This document shows positions 10,962 through 21,091 of a stretch of DNA of 64,000 nt, piece after piece. How positions within the stretch are numbered: the first letter of the stretch is position 1; the number at the start of each line of letters is the position of its first letter. The position numbers and the translations under genes are program-made. Under the pieces are notes generated by a model, which saw only the letters and a program-made list of their open reading frames with translations, was not told the origin of the DNA and ran no database searches. Source of the DNA: Anastrepha obliqua (Eukaryota; Arthropoda; Insecta; Diptera; Tephritidae). The stretch is taken from the NCBI RefSeq assembly GCF_027943255.1, contig NC_072893.1, positions 82,901,784-82,965,783 on the forward strand. The letters are read 5' to 3'.

Positions 10962-10965
10962 TTAA

Positions 10966-11324
10966 ATACTATAACAACGTAACTTTTCTAGCCAACAATT
11001 TTAGCATACCTAGTCTCGCATATTTATTAACCGGCATTTTATGTCTTAAGCGGTAATTTTGATTATTGTATTGGGACAGTTGCTCAAATGTTTTGACTAA
11101 CTTTTTTGATCTCGAATTATGAGGGAAGGAAAAATGACCGAAAAGACAAAAACTTCGATAAGTTCCGACTATCATTTTCACCGAGTCGTCCTTTTCGTAG
11201 AGGATTTTTTTTTTTCAAATAAAGGAAATTTTATTAGATTTTTGTTTTCAACTCAACATTTCGACATGGTTTAGATATCTTCCTACTAATGTAAACAGAT
11301 ACGCTTCGATAAAACAATATTTTG
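10966..11324. other. Spacer
   Basis: No recognised gene. A 70-codon minus-strand frame at 10,969-11,181 carries no known motif. Confidence 0.45.
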
Positions 11325-11445
11325 CACCGATATTTCAGGGGTTTGCTGCACGTATCTGAATATAAAGCGAAAAGTTATGGGAATCCCACTGTGAAACTTT
11401 CAGGGATTATTGAACATAGTCTCTACTATTAATGAAAATATAAAA
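11325..11445 (+). repeat. Dispersed repeat shared with 41,595-41,715
   Basis: About 95 bases align with 41,620-41,710. Shared blocks include cgtatctgaatataa, ggaatcccactgtgaaa, actttcagggattatt, gaacatagtctc and ctattaatgaaaa. Overall similarity looks near 80 percent by eye. No terminal structure or coding content, so its class is unknown. Confidence 0.55.
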
Positions 11446-11539
11446 ATAAAATTTGAGGGGTTGGTTTTTCGGAAATGAAAAGAGAAAATAGTAAAACTTA
11501 AAATAGTAAAACTTATTTCCAAAAAAATTGTTATAAGCA

Positions 11540-12140
11540 TTATTGTTTCTAAAAAATAAAAATAAAAGCAAATTAAATATATTAAAAGGAACCGAAATTA
11601 TTTTTAAAAATAGTACACATTTTTTTGATAACAGTTTATAAATGTGTTTTTGGTCCAAAAATAAAAATAAAAATTTTATAAAAGTATTAAAAAGAAACGA
11701 AAACATGTTTGATGCTAAAAATTAATATGCAAAAAACTTTTAAATTTGTTAAAAGGAATCGAAAATAATTCTTAAAAAGATAAAAATGTGTGCCAAAGAA
11801 ATTTTTAAAATTTTGTTTTTCTAAAAAATTAAATTAAACAAATTATAAAGTGCTAAAGGGAACTGAAGATATTTCTTTTAAGAATCTCTATACCAAAATA
11901 AAATAAAAAATTTATAAATGTGTTGGAAAGAGTTTAAAATACTTTTTGGAAAAATAAAATTTTTTTCCAAAAAATTTTTCTAAAAGTGTGGTTGATCTTA
12001 AAAATAAAAATAAAAAACTTATAAATTTATTAAAAGGAATCGAAAATATTGCTGGAAAAGATAAGAAATTTTTCTAAAAAATTAAATTAAACAATTTATA
12101 AAAATGCTAAAGAGAACTGAAGAGAAACACTATACCAAAA
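11540..12140. repeat. AT-rich tandem-like array
   Basis: A motif of the form AAAATAAAAATAAAAA..TTATAAA, then TTAAAAGGAAYCGAAAAT, recurs about seven times (near 11,584, 11,690, 11,750, 11,857, 11,925, 12,030 and 12,107). Spacings alternate between roughly 105 and 60-80 bases, and the larger unit appears to be about 170 bases. The segment at 11,745-11,880 is closely matched by 12,025-12,125. It looks like a decayed satellite or minisatellite. Frames within it are Phe/Leu/Lys-rich artefacts. Confidence 0.6.
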
Positions 12141-13879
12141 TTTTCAAGATTCTTAAAATTGCTTGAATTCACTTTTATTATACTAAATCCTACAAATACA
12201 CCCATTTTCAGAAAATTGTAGGACCGTGTCCAAAATACTTGGATCACTTGACATGAAGTCGTTCATCACCATCGCACAAACCACTAACTTGAAATACCCT
12301 GTATTTTGGGTGAGGGGCGTTTAAAGCATAGGTGATGTGAGTAGAGAAAGTGTTTTCGAATTTAGTAAATTCTGGCTGTCCCACTTTCGAAAGTATGAGC
12401 GTGCACAAACTTGCTGCAACATTTGCGGCTTTATTAGGATTTTCGGATGCATATTTTTGACAGCAAATGGAAGTGGTTTAGAGAAAGTGTTCCAACAATA
12501 CTTAAAAGATAATAATAAAAACATAAGGACTGCGGTTAGCTAGCTTTTTTGTACGCCAGTGTGTGTGTAGGTAAGAACTGCAGCAGTTTAAGGCATAACT
12601 CAAACGTGTGGCAGCGAAAACTTTCCAGCGACTAAGCCCTTTGTTTTTGGTTTACGCACAGTTTTCAAAGAAAATAACGCGCTGTTTCATAGCAGATGTC
12701 AGAAAATAAAAATATTAGCAAGATAAACAATTCCAAAAGAGGCGCACGAATACGGAAAATAAATAAAAAATAGTTGTTGGCAAGACTTAAAATGTAGGCC
12801 GATAGTGCAACAAGGAAGAGGCTAAAACGCGCTAGGAAACTCAAAACCCTGATAGCGAAGAAAACTTGCGAAAAGTTTGAGGGAAGGTGGCAAGAAATAT
12901 GCATGGGAAAGTGTAGCGGGGCCTAGGTGATGCAGATACGAAGAAAAAAATATGGCAATCGCGACAAATACATTTGAAACAGAAGACGTTGTAAGGTAAA
13001 AATAAAATGTATTAAATAAAAAACGGTCATTCAAACAATTGCAAAAAAACCAACATAAAATTATTTTACATAAAACCAAATAAGAAAATTTACAATTATT
13101 TGAATGCTCCCATTTAAGCACCGATACTTGCAACAACGTAAACACAGTTAGCTAGCTAGCTATAAAAATGATGAAAGCACCAACAACTAGGGATTAAAGC
13201 GCTCAAAGTTGCAAGAACTTTGCTACAGCAACTGCAAAAACTTCGACGCCAGCGTCAAACAGTTAACCGTAAGTACTAAAAAGTAGTTTAGCAAAACAAA
13301 AAGTAAATAAAGCCGAAGACAAAACTTTCTAAATAAGTATTAAAGACGGAAAACATACAAAGATGTAGTGGAAGGAAAAGTTGTAAATAAGTACAGTAAA
13401 CACACAGAGTAAAGTGTAGCTGCAACGTTGATGTTGCAAAGGGTAGTTGCCAGCTAATTGGAGGTATCGAAGAAGCGTTGCAAAAGTTCACAAATTTTCA
13501 TACTTATAATGGATTTTATAATAGATTGAAACAGACAAAAAACGTCTTTATTAATGGGGCGTTCCATATGTCGGCGAACGCTTGGATTTCTCATTTCGTC
13601 GCTACTTGCTAATTTGGATGTATTTGGGGTGTATTCGCATTTGAATTGAAAAAAGAACCATCGCAAAATTTAATACAATATGTTTTTTAATATTCGGTCA
13701 TGCGTTTTTGTGAGATCGAGAAATCTATCCTAGAAAAAAATTTTGTTAACAAGAGAATTCGAGTTTGATTATATTCCTTTGATCCAAAAGTTCCGGAAAT
13801 ATTAGTTGGTTGTAGTGATAGATATCCTTTAAAGTATCGATCAAACAATTTAAAGTTTATGCTCGTTGTGAAGGTGACA
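12141..13879. other. Non-coding region
   Basis: Contains the short conserved block aatacttggatcacttgaca at 12,234-12,254. The remainder has several overlapping short frames on both strands, none with recognisable domains. Confidence 0.5.
12234..12263 (-). repeat. Conserved 30-base block, copy 1 of 3
   Basis: aatacttggatcacttgaca followed by tgaagtcgtt. The minus-strand reading is MSSDPSILDTVLQFSENGCI before a stop. Confidence 0.5.
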
Positions 13880-14160
13880 TTTCACACCAAAAAAAATATT
13901 TTGCTGTTCTTGTTTGCTCTATTCAGTTGGGAGATACAGGGTGTTAACAATGGGTAAAAATTCGGTACATTTTACACTTTTCCTTTGATAAAGGCGAAAA
14001 TGTAAGCCAGGCCGCTGAAATTGTAAATGGGGTTTATGGTGTGCCAACACTGTAACAGCTAATTTCGTACAATTTTGGTTTCGTCGATTCCGTTCAGGCA
14101 TTTCCGATGTTAAAGGCAATGTCTATAAGGTCGATAAAATCACGAAATAATCGAAGTTGG
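13880..14160 (+). pseudogene. Mariner N-terminal fragment
   Basis: Plus-strand reading with frame changes gives FDKGENVSQAAEIVNGVYG, then FVQFWFRRFRSGISDVKG, then KVDKITK. This is the classic first helix-turn-helix of the mariner transposase. No second DNA-binding unit, catalytic domain or terminal repeats can be assigned, and multiple frameshifts are needed. It abuts, on the opposite strand, a different mariner relic (14,180-14,890). Confidence 0.6.
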
Positions 14161-14179
14161 CATTTACGTGAAAATAATG

Positions 14180-14890
14180 GATTTCTTTTACCCAAACTAA
14201 ATTCAGAAAATTTAAAATGCAACTTAATTCTTCGCAACTGATACTATTCCCTTCAAAGTACTCGCAATAAACTGTAACGCAATAATGCCTGCATTTAATT
14301 CCGTTCTCAAAACATTTCTGGAACTTTATTTTCGGTATACCCATCAGAGTCGTCTTCAATTTTTCCATTAATTTCTTTCGGCTGTAAAAATGTCGTAATT
14401 GTTCCTCGAAGTGGCTTTTGACTCGCTGAAAAATAAAAACAAAAAATCACAGGGAGCCACATCAGTTGAAATTGATGACTATTGGATGGAATTCGTTTCA
14501 TTCTTGCGCAAAACTTCACGAGTAACGATGGCAACGTAGGACGGTGCAAAACCCAATGTTGTTTTCCCACAAACCCTTTATTTTTTGGCGTATTGCTTCA
14601 CTTAATTGCTTCAACTAATGCCATAGTCCTTATTAACTATCGAACAATGTTCTAAATCAATACGAAAACCCTCAGTCAGCACTTTGATATTTTCTTCAGT
14701 TTTTGATGTAGACGGTCTGCCACTGCGTTTGCCATTCTTGTTGGACTCACAATCTCTTCTGAAGCGTTTGTGCCACTTTTTGCACCATTCAATACATTTT
14801 TAACGCGAAATTTTACACAAAGTCGTTGTTGAAAATTCAGATCCAATTTCAAAACTCTGAAAAATCGAGAACGTGTGCAAAGGCAGATTT
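14180..14890 (-). pseudogene. Second mariner relic, central deletion
   Basis: The minus strand begins around 14,880 with a VKF-type helix-turn-helix remnant. It passes through SGRPSTSKTEENI and then jumps to a catalytic-core remnant near the second and third Asp (VLRKNETNSIQ, DVAPCDF). It finishes with GIPKIKFQKCFENGIK and EYFEGNS, the mariner C-terminal signature (...KCFEDW..RW..C....GDYFEG). The region holding the first catalytic Asp is missing. Stops and frameshifts are frequent. No terminal repeats were found. Confidence 0.62.
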
Positions 14891-15226
14891 ACTCAAGGCG
14901 GCGGAACCTTTACAAATGTAAGCAATAGTATAAAATTTTGGTAGAAGTGCTAATCACAGATGTGCAACCTAAAACAACACAGGACTTAAATCAGTTGACT
15001 TACAGCGTCAGCTGGCGGCTGTTCCGAGAGTTTTTTGACCATACCACATTGATTTTGTAGAAACGGCTAAACTTAATTTAAAAACGAAAAATTGCAAATA
15101 AAAATGTTAAAAATTATAAAAATATATACACAAAATATAAAAAAATGTTTATTAACGTTGGAAATGGAAAGAAAATGCTATAAATTTAAAAAATGTGATA
15201 AAGTCAGATCCGTAAATTCTCTCAAT
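14891..15226. other. AT-rich spacer
   Basis: No recognisable gene or repeat. Confidence 0.5.
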
Positions 15227-15324
15227 CGGCCTCCGTAGCGGGATGAGTTGGTGCATAACTGCCATTAGGTAGTGCCCGGGTTCGAATCTCCCGATATGAA
15301 ATACCTTAGGAGAAGTTTTTTTGA
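15227..15324 (+). mobile_element. SINE copy 2, 5' portion
   Basis: The head is divergent (cggcctccgtagcgggatga, then gagttggtgc), with a clear B box, gggttcgaatctcc. It ends in a run of seven T, where the family body normally continues into ctaatagcggtcgcccctcg. The missing continuation reappears at 16,318, after the Helentron-like sequence. Confidence 0.65.
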
Positions 15325-15751
15325 AGTGAAAACGTCTCTAGAATCGTTGGGATTGGTTTGAGACTCGATGAAACGAAAAAGCGACACTCTTGGCTACGAA
15401 GCGTTATATGTTGATATACGTATATGTGTGTGGCTGCGTACTGCTGAGCCACGCTAGTATAGTGAGTATTGTAGTATGTATACTACACTGCCTATTACTT
15501 GCTTTGGTGTTTAGTTCAAGAGTCATACGTATGTATGTTTGTATGTATGCTAGTACGTATGTGTGCGTGCCTGCGTATTACGGAGCCACGGTGAGCGAGA
15601 AGGCATTATGTATACCTATACTACACTACCTAATACTTGCTTAGACCAAGGGTCCTACGTTACGACGCTCATAATAGCAACTGCGAGTGCTATATTGCGT
15701 CCGTATTGTTATATCCGTAAATATTTTCATTTTTAAATATTTACCGCAATT

Positions 15752-15808
15752 ATGCCGAAAAATAATGCAGAAAAGTGTCGTGAATATCGACAGAAAAAAA
15801 ATCAATAA
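15752..15808 (+). pseudogene. Helitron-type ORF start (short)
   Basis: Reads MPKNNAEKCREYRQKKNQ and then stop. The pattern MP+...A.+.REYR..+ is typical of the basic N-terminus of Helitron/Helentron-encoded proteins. Only 18 codons survive before the stop. Confidence 0.5.
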
Positions 15809-15810
15809 AT

Positions 15811-16152
15811 AGCATCACGGAATTCATTCACGAAAATTTAATAAAGTATACACCAGAAGTATCGCGGATACTTAGAAAAGATTACGATAAAGTTCCAATG
15901 GTTTTGAGTGGCGATTTTAACGTAAATTTTGCATTACACACAGCGGTTCCTTTAATTGACTTTCTCAATACAACATTCAATTTAAAAATGTGTAACAATC
16001 GCACTGAATCGACAACACGCTCAAAAACAACAATTGACGCGGTATTTCAAAGATATGTTGACAAAATCGAAATCAAAGCATTTGTATCATATTTTAACTA
16101 TCATAAGCCACTCGTATCATTTGTTGAAATTGAAAACATTGAGGATGAATAA
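15811..16152 (+). pseudogene. Endonuclease-domain C-terminus, Helentron-type
   Basis: Open for 113 codons. It includes VLSGDFNVNF (GDFN is the catalytic motif of the endonuclease/exonuclease/phosphatase fold), STTRSKTTIDAVF and SYFNYHKPLVS (the terminal His motif). These match the endonuclease attached to Helitron-like helicases in animals. The N-terminal half of the domain is missing; sequence begins around SITEFIHENL. The reading frame before codon GTTCCAATG is continuous, so the homology starts upstream of the first Met. Non-functional without the first half. Confidence 0.62.
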
Positions 16153-16283
16153 TAATAAAATGAGGAAAATAAAATATGAACTTTAAAGCAATATTATAAT
16201 GAACCTATAATTATCCCGCTCCTAATGCTGCTTTCGTCTCATTCTCTCTCAGTTTGTTTTACGGAAGGTTTCACTTTTATCGC

Positions 16284-16298
16284 GTCTAACCGTTAGAC
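16284..16298. other. Candidate Helitron 3' hairpin
   Basis: gtctaa, loop ccg, ttagac: a perfect 6-bp stem. It is about 12 bases before the T-run that resumes the SINE. Confidence 0.5.
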
Positions 16299-16310
16299 TG
16301 GTATTTTTTT

Positions 16311-16492
16311 TCGAACTGCACGACAAACCTCCGAGTGTATAAGTATGTATAAGTATTTATTTCTCATAAAAAAACATTTGTCGATCGATAGCGTCAAAAA
16401 ATTGTAAGTTTCTCCATTTGTGGAAAATATTAATACTCAAGCCACAAATAGGAGGAGCAGCTCCGACAAAAACCCAGTAAAGGGTATAAAAA
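16311..16492 (+). mobile_element. SINE copy 2, 3' portion
   Basis: Resumes after the T-run with cgacaaacctccgagtgtat, then catttgtggaaaa, then gccacaaataggaggagcag and a ...cccagtaaagggtat end. These are the body and tail blocks of the family. Confidence 0.65.
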
Positions 16493-16559
16493 CCACTTAC
16501 TAGGGTGTTCAGTAAGCACCCGTGTTAGAAATGAAGTCTTTTTTCAAATTTTTTTTTTT

Positions 16560-17760
16560 TTATTTTTCAACTTAGTCCCCTTTAAGAAAGATACACTTCT
16601 CCCAATGCCCCAGCCATTCTGTAACCCCTTTAAAAATTAATTGGATTTTTTGAACTCTCCAAAATACGCCTCTGCCTCGGCGATGACCTCCACGTTTGAA
16701 CTACATTTTTTTCGCCCCAAAGTCATTTCTTCATGTTAGGGAACAAGAAAAATTCGCACGGAGCCAGATTGACTTAATACGGAGTGTGCGGCAGCATAAC
16801 GCAATTCATGCAGTTTGGTGGGGACAACTCCGGATGAATGTGCTGCTGCGTTATCGAGGGGAAATAGCTCCTTCTTTTTCGCCAAATGCGGTCGTATCAC
16901 CTTCAATGTTTTGTGAAAGCGGTCCAATAATTCATTGTGGTATTGGCGGTCGCCGTAGCCGAATGGATTGGTGCGTGACTACCGTTCGGAATTCACAGAG
17001 AGAACGTTGGTTCGAATCTCGGCGAAACACCAAAATTAAGAAAAACAGTTTTCTAATAGCGGTCGCCCCTCGGCAGGCAATGGCAAACCTCCGAGTGTAT
17101 TTCTGCCATGAAAAAGCTCCTCATAAAAATATCTGCCGTTCGGAGTCGGCTTCAAACTATAGGTCCCTCCATTTGTGGAACAACATCAAAACGCACGCCA
17201 CAAATAGGAGGAGGAGCTGGATTAAACACCCAAAAAGGGTGTACGCGCCAATTATATATATATATTGTCGAGTGATCGTTCTTCCTTTTTTTAAAAAAAT
17301 TACTGAAGATGACGCCGTTCGCACCCCAAAAATCATCCCCATTATCTTTTCGACCGATGAGACTGTCTTCGTCTTTTCTGAAGCAGATGCGTCTGGAAAA
17401 ATCCATTGTTTTAATTGTTTCTTAATTTCTGGTGTGTAATGATGAGTCCAGGTTTCATCAACGGTGACAGCTTGCCACACAAATTCCTTCGGATCTCGCT
17501 TAAATTGCTCCAAACACTACTTAACAGCCACATCCGCTTGTTGTTGCTTATGAGCAATCGCGGCCCCCATCGAGCCTACAATTTTTTCATCGCCAAGTTA
17601 TCATGTAAAATATTGATTACCGTTCCTGTCGATTTCGTTGAACCAGTTATGAGTTTCATCATTAATATTTTCTTTGGATGCTGGTTCCATTATTTTCTTC
17701 TCTCGCGGCTCCACTTTACTACGTCAGTAATTTCGCACATCTCTCGCGTCTCCTCGTTTC
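16560..17760 (-). pseudogene. Mariner transposase (mauritiana-like), interrupted
   Basis: Reading on the minus strand from 17,760: remnants of LHDNLAMKKL.ARW, then EQFKRDPKEFVWQAVTVDET (the DET holds the first catalytic Asp), WTHHYTPEIKKQLKQW and SSVEKIMGMIFG. The SINE insertion interrupts here. The text resumes with LDRFHKTLKVIRPHLAKKK, then PLDNAAAHSS (second Asp), and a 3' end resembling GW.KCI.LKG.Y. The third Asp region is scrambled by frameshifts. Length excluding the SINE (about 0.9 kb) fits a near-complete but inactivated gene. Confidence 0.72.
16946..17262 (+). mobile_element. tRNA-derived SINE, full-length copy 3
   Basis: This is the best-preserved copy. The head gcggtcgccgtagccgaatg contains the A box and ttggttcgaatctcgg the B box. 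The body blocks follow, then gccacaaataggaggaggag, acacccaaaaagggtgta and cgcgccaattatatatat as a (TA)n tail. The short sequence TATTG flanks it at 16,941-16,945 and 17,263-17,267, consistent with a target duplication. It interrupts a mariner transposase, so it is younger than that element. Confidence 0.88.
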
Positions 17761-17770
17761 GTGTAATGTC

Positions 17771-18183
17771 GCACTTTGTGCAGCCAGCTATTGCTTGCAG
17801 CGTTTCCGTTTTGGCAACGTATAATATTCGCTCAATTGTACAAGAATGAAATTTCATTAACTTACTACATAAATATAGATAAGCATTATAACTATTTCGT
17901 AGTTTCTAACAATTTATTGTACGTCAAGGTCAATGAGGACTTGATGGTATGCCCATACCGACCCTTACACTATTTTTCGATTCAGTGGAAAAAAATCTAG
18001 TAACACAACGGGTGACAATTGTTGCTTGTTGTTGTTCTGAAAACTTTAACAAGAACCCAAGATCCATATTTTACTTTTAAAACTCTATAAGAAAATTTTC
18101 AGTATTGAATAAATCTTTCTTCGGTTTCCTTGTTCAATTTCCTCCTCGACAATACAAATAAATCGATTTTCAGAAAAATCATC
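17771..18183. other. Spacer
   Basis: AT-rich, with no recognised gene. The minus-strand reading from the block at 18,184-18,213 gives MSSEPSIDDFSENRFICIVE and more before stopping; see the separate motif entry. Confidence 0.45.
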
Positions 18184-18213
18184 AATACTTGGTTCACTTG
18201 ACATGGAATTGCT
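18184..18213 (-). repeat. Conserved 30-base block, copy 2 of 3
   Basis: aatacttggttcacttgaca followed by tggaattgct. Matched at 12,234-12,263 and 52,771-52,800. On the minus strand each copy begins an ATG followed by Ser-Ser-(Asp/Glu/Asn)-Pro-Ser. In copies 1 and 2 the downstream residues also share FSEN..IC. Confidence 0.5.
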
Positions 18214-21000
18214 CTCCTGCTAACTGATGACTGTATATAATTTTGTTTCCAACCCCTTTTATATTTCATGTGCGACAAAAGCGTAGACCTTTTTACCTTC
18301 AGCTATGAAGACCCTCATCAATTAGCGCCGAAATATTTAAATTAATGAAATTAAAATTAACAAACTTTAATTAAAAATTGTTTAGTAATTAGCGATTGAT
18401 TAATCACGAACGTAAGTGCATTCCCTACAAAACTTTTATATGCATGTATGCCCAAATGTTTGTGAAGGAAAAAGAAGATTACAAAAACAAATTAATGAAA
18501 ATAGAGATTACAGCTCCCTTCACTTTGCTCCCATTGAAAATGCAGAAAAAACTGAATTAATTAAAGCGCTGGGAAAAGGCGACACATATCACCGGTGAAA
18601 AATATTTAAAATTGCAACAAGTTGCTAGCAGTCCTACGGTGCTGCTGCCTATTCCCCACACACTTGCCCACTCACTCACTCGCTCACTCGCACTTAATTT
18701 GTGTTTAACACACGGAAGCTGTTATTTTTATCGCCACTGCCACCAAGACGCTGCAGCGACTGCTGCCGTTGCACACAATTAAAAGCCTCGAGAAAGAAAG
18801 ATGCCACACCGATAACACAACTAAGTGCTGGCAGTGCCAGTAGCAGCAGCAGCAGCAGCGGCAGCAACAGCAGTGCAGGAGTGGCAGGAGTGAAAAATGG
18901 TGTAGCCAGCAAAGCACACTGAAACTGGCGTAGCGTCTGCAAGGTTCAACTGCAACAACAAGATGAAGAAAATACCAGATGAGCGCCCCTTTCACGGCGT
19001 GTTGCAAGTGTGAAATACGTAGCAGCGCAAATGCTTTAAGTATTCCTACTCTGCCAACACTTTCAAAGCAGTTGCAAGCTGATGTAGTTACCTGCAACAT
19101 AAAGAAAAGCGACTGGGAGCCAGAATGCTGTTATTGTTGCTGTTGCTTTAGTCGCCGTTTTACATATGCATATGCATGCACTATGTGCGAGTATATGTGT
19201 GCGTAAATTATGTGAACCTGACATTGCACATGCCACATCCTTCCGCGCCACCAATCGCCTAACTGGCTCACTAAGTAACTGGCTGACTCTTACAGACATT
19301 CGCTTGACTGACGGGCTGACTGGCTGCTGGGTTGCACTTGCGTTGCTACAGCACGTTGTGCGTTCTCACTTCCTTTAGCCACCTCACCATTCTCAATGGT
19401 ATGTGTTGCTGCAACTGCGTTGACAACACATGACTAGCATTCTTTATTGCCACACACGTGCCTTACCTTTTCAACTTGCAACATATGCGTAAATGTTGCC
19501 TCCAACTCTTATTATTCCACCCACAGCGCTGCGTTTTTATGCGTGTTGCACATACGATGACTGCTTTTTGTTGTTCTTATTATTGCCATTGCTGTCTTTA
19601 TGCATTTTATATGATTACGAAATGAATTATGTGAAGTACTGCTCAAGGATGCGAATAAATGTTGATAGCATTCATGGCAATAAGAAAAGCAAGGTTTACC
19701 CGTAGTTGCAGCACACAGCCGGTGGCATGAAGCAAGGGTGCGAGCGCAAGTAACGTAAGTAAAGCAACGCACTGCAAATACATATCTAAAGGATTTTATG
19801 CGTGGCTGACTTTTAATGAACTCAAAGTGTAAAGCGGGGTTTGAGTGCGCGTGTGTGGCACATAGAATGTCACCGGCAGCCTTGCAACAGCAACAGCGGC
19901 ATTCAGTACAACAATGACGGAAATGTCAGGCTGTGTACGCAACTAATGCGAGGGACAAAAAAATAAAATACGCATGTGTGTGCACAATGTGGCATGCAAC
20001 AAATGTGCATGTGGCAAGCAACAAATCAACAAGCATTGCCATTGTGACAATGTGTAAGTAAATGTGGTAAATGGCGGCGCTTTGATTTCGCATGCAGCAC
20101 AAATGCATTTAATCTGCGACCGCCTCCTCCCAACAATTGTCCACCGATAACCGAAAAGGGGCCAACGGAAGTGCGTGGGCTCTTGGGTGTGCCCTTTTGC
20201 AAATGAAAAGAGTCTGCAAAGAGACTAATGCCACAGCAGAAACAATGCAGACTGCAATAACGCACAAGTGTGTAACGAGCACTTAAGTTTAAGTGCAACA
20301 ACAATAACAAAAACAACACTCAAAATGCAAGCGGTGACAGAGCACAATGCCAAGGACGCAAAGCGAAATCGCGCACAAACAAATTATGCCAATTAAAAAA
20401 TTTTGCTTTATTGCAGTCACAATGCCGAAGGGGCGTAGCCGGTGAGTTGTTTGTTGCTGCGAAAAGCATAAAACAAATAAAAACGGAAAGAACACAGACA
20501 AACAAGTGCAATCAATGTTTTCATTTGTAGTATAATTTCTCATTTATTTTCATTCTCTTCTTCGGCTTAATTCTTTCTTCATTGCCTACCTACCTGCTTG
20601 CTTGCCTGCCACCACCACCAACACTTCTTTATGCTCGTATGTACCTGCAATGCATTTTATGGCAGCCCGTCCAAATTCTTGACAACTGTCATTAATAAGA
20701 AACCAAAAGCAACAGGCGAAAAGCCAAATGATCAATTGAACCCATGAATTGAATCATGAATTGAACCAAAACAATTGAAAAAAAATAGCTCCGAAACTTG
20801 TCATAAAATATTTCAGAAATGACGCTGATGGCACATCCAACAAATAAATATCAATAAGAAACAATAAAAAGTGGCTGAAACATACATTAGTAATCAAGCC
20901 GGCTTTGTTTCGGTAAGCATTTTGAATTTTTATGAAAATTATGTTGTCGCTCTACCGGATGGATTCAAAGCTACAGACCGTTTCTCTTCTTCCATGCCTC
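18214..21000. other. Unique-looking non-coding DNA
   Basis: GCAACA/TGTTGC-rich sequence with a CAG-type microsatellite at 18,838-18,875 and many overlapping short frames on both strands. The frame at 18,701-18,922 encodes a Ser-rich tract created by the CAG/AGC repeat. No splice-supported exon, tRNA or TE terminus is visible. The texture resembles dipteran intergenic or intronic DNA. Confidence 0.55.
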
Positions 21001-21027
21001 GGTAGGTAGGTAGGTAGGTAGGTAGGG
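21001..21027. repeat. (TAGG)n tail of a LINE
   Basis: About six tandem TAGG units. Read on the minus strand they form a (CCTA)n tail at the 3' end of the adjacent RNase H-bearing LINE. A (TACC)n tail also occurs at 27,206-27,222. Confidence 0.75.
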
Positions 21028-21091
21028 TGGTTGTCATAAAGACAAACTTAGACCTTTCGCAGGTCCATTGTGATACCACTGGAGCTTATCC

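Larger units (their letters stand above)
15325..16310 (+). mobile_element. Helentron-like deletion derivative inside a SINE
   Basis: This roughly 1-kb insertion lies between the two halves of a SINE, at a T-run. It holds the first codons of a Helitron-type protein (15,752-15,808) and, downstream in another frame, the end of an endonuclease domain (15,811-16,152). Helentron-type elements encode both a Rep/helicase and an endonuclease, and they commonly insert at T-rich sites without target duplication. Near the right edge there is a compact hairpin, gtctaa-ccg-ttagac (16,284-16,298), placed as Helitron 3' hairpins are. The 5' boundary is an estimate. Confidence 0.6.
16500..17770 (-). mobile_element. 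Mariner relic split by a SINE
   Basis: Minus-strand transposase remnants run across the whole interval, interrupted at 16,946-17,262 by a SINE in the opposite orientation. The left edge gggtgttcagtaagcaccc (16,501) may be part of the terminal repeat, but no convincing right partner was found. The motifs place it in a mauritiana-like branch. Confidence 0.68.

Noticed and set aside
11407..11706. 99-codon Phe-rich frame as a membrane peptide
   Set aside because: Lies within the AT-rich array; the composition follows poly-A/T runs.
16696..17439. 247-codon plus-strand open frame
   Set aside because: It runs antisense through the mariner transposase and through the SINE; it is a shadow frame.
18701..18922. 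Ser-rich open frame suggesting a host exon
   Set aside because: The Ser tract comes from a CAG/AGC microsatellite; the opposite strand has an even longer frame, and there are no splice or domain cues.
19926..20543. Several Cys/Leu-rich minus-strand frames as small secreted proteins
   Set aside because: They overlap one another in different frames within GCAACA-type simple sequence; no consistent signal peptide and mature region.
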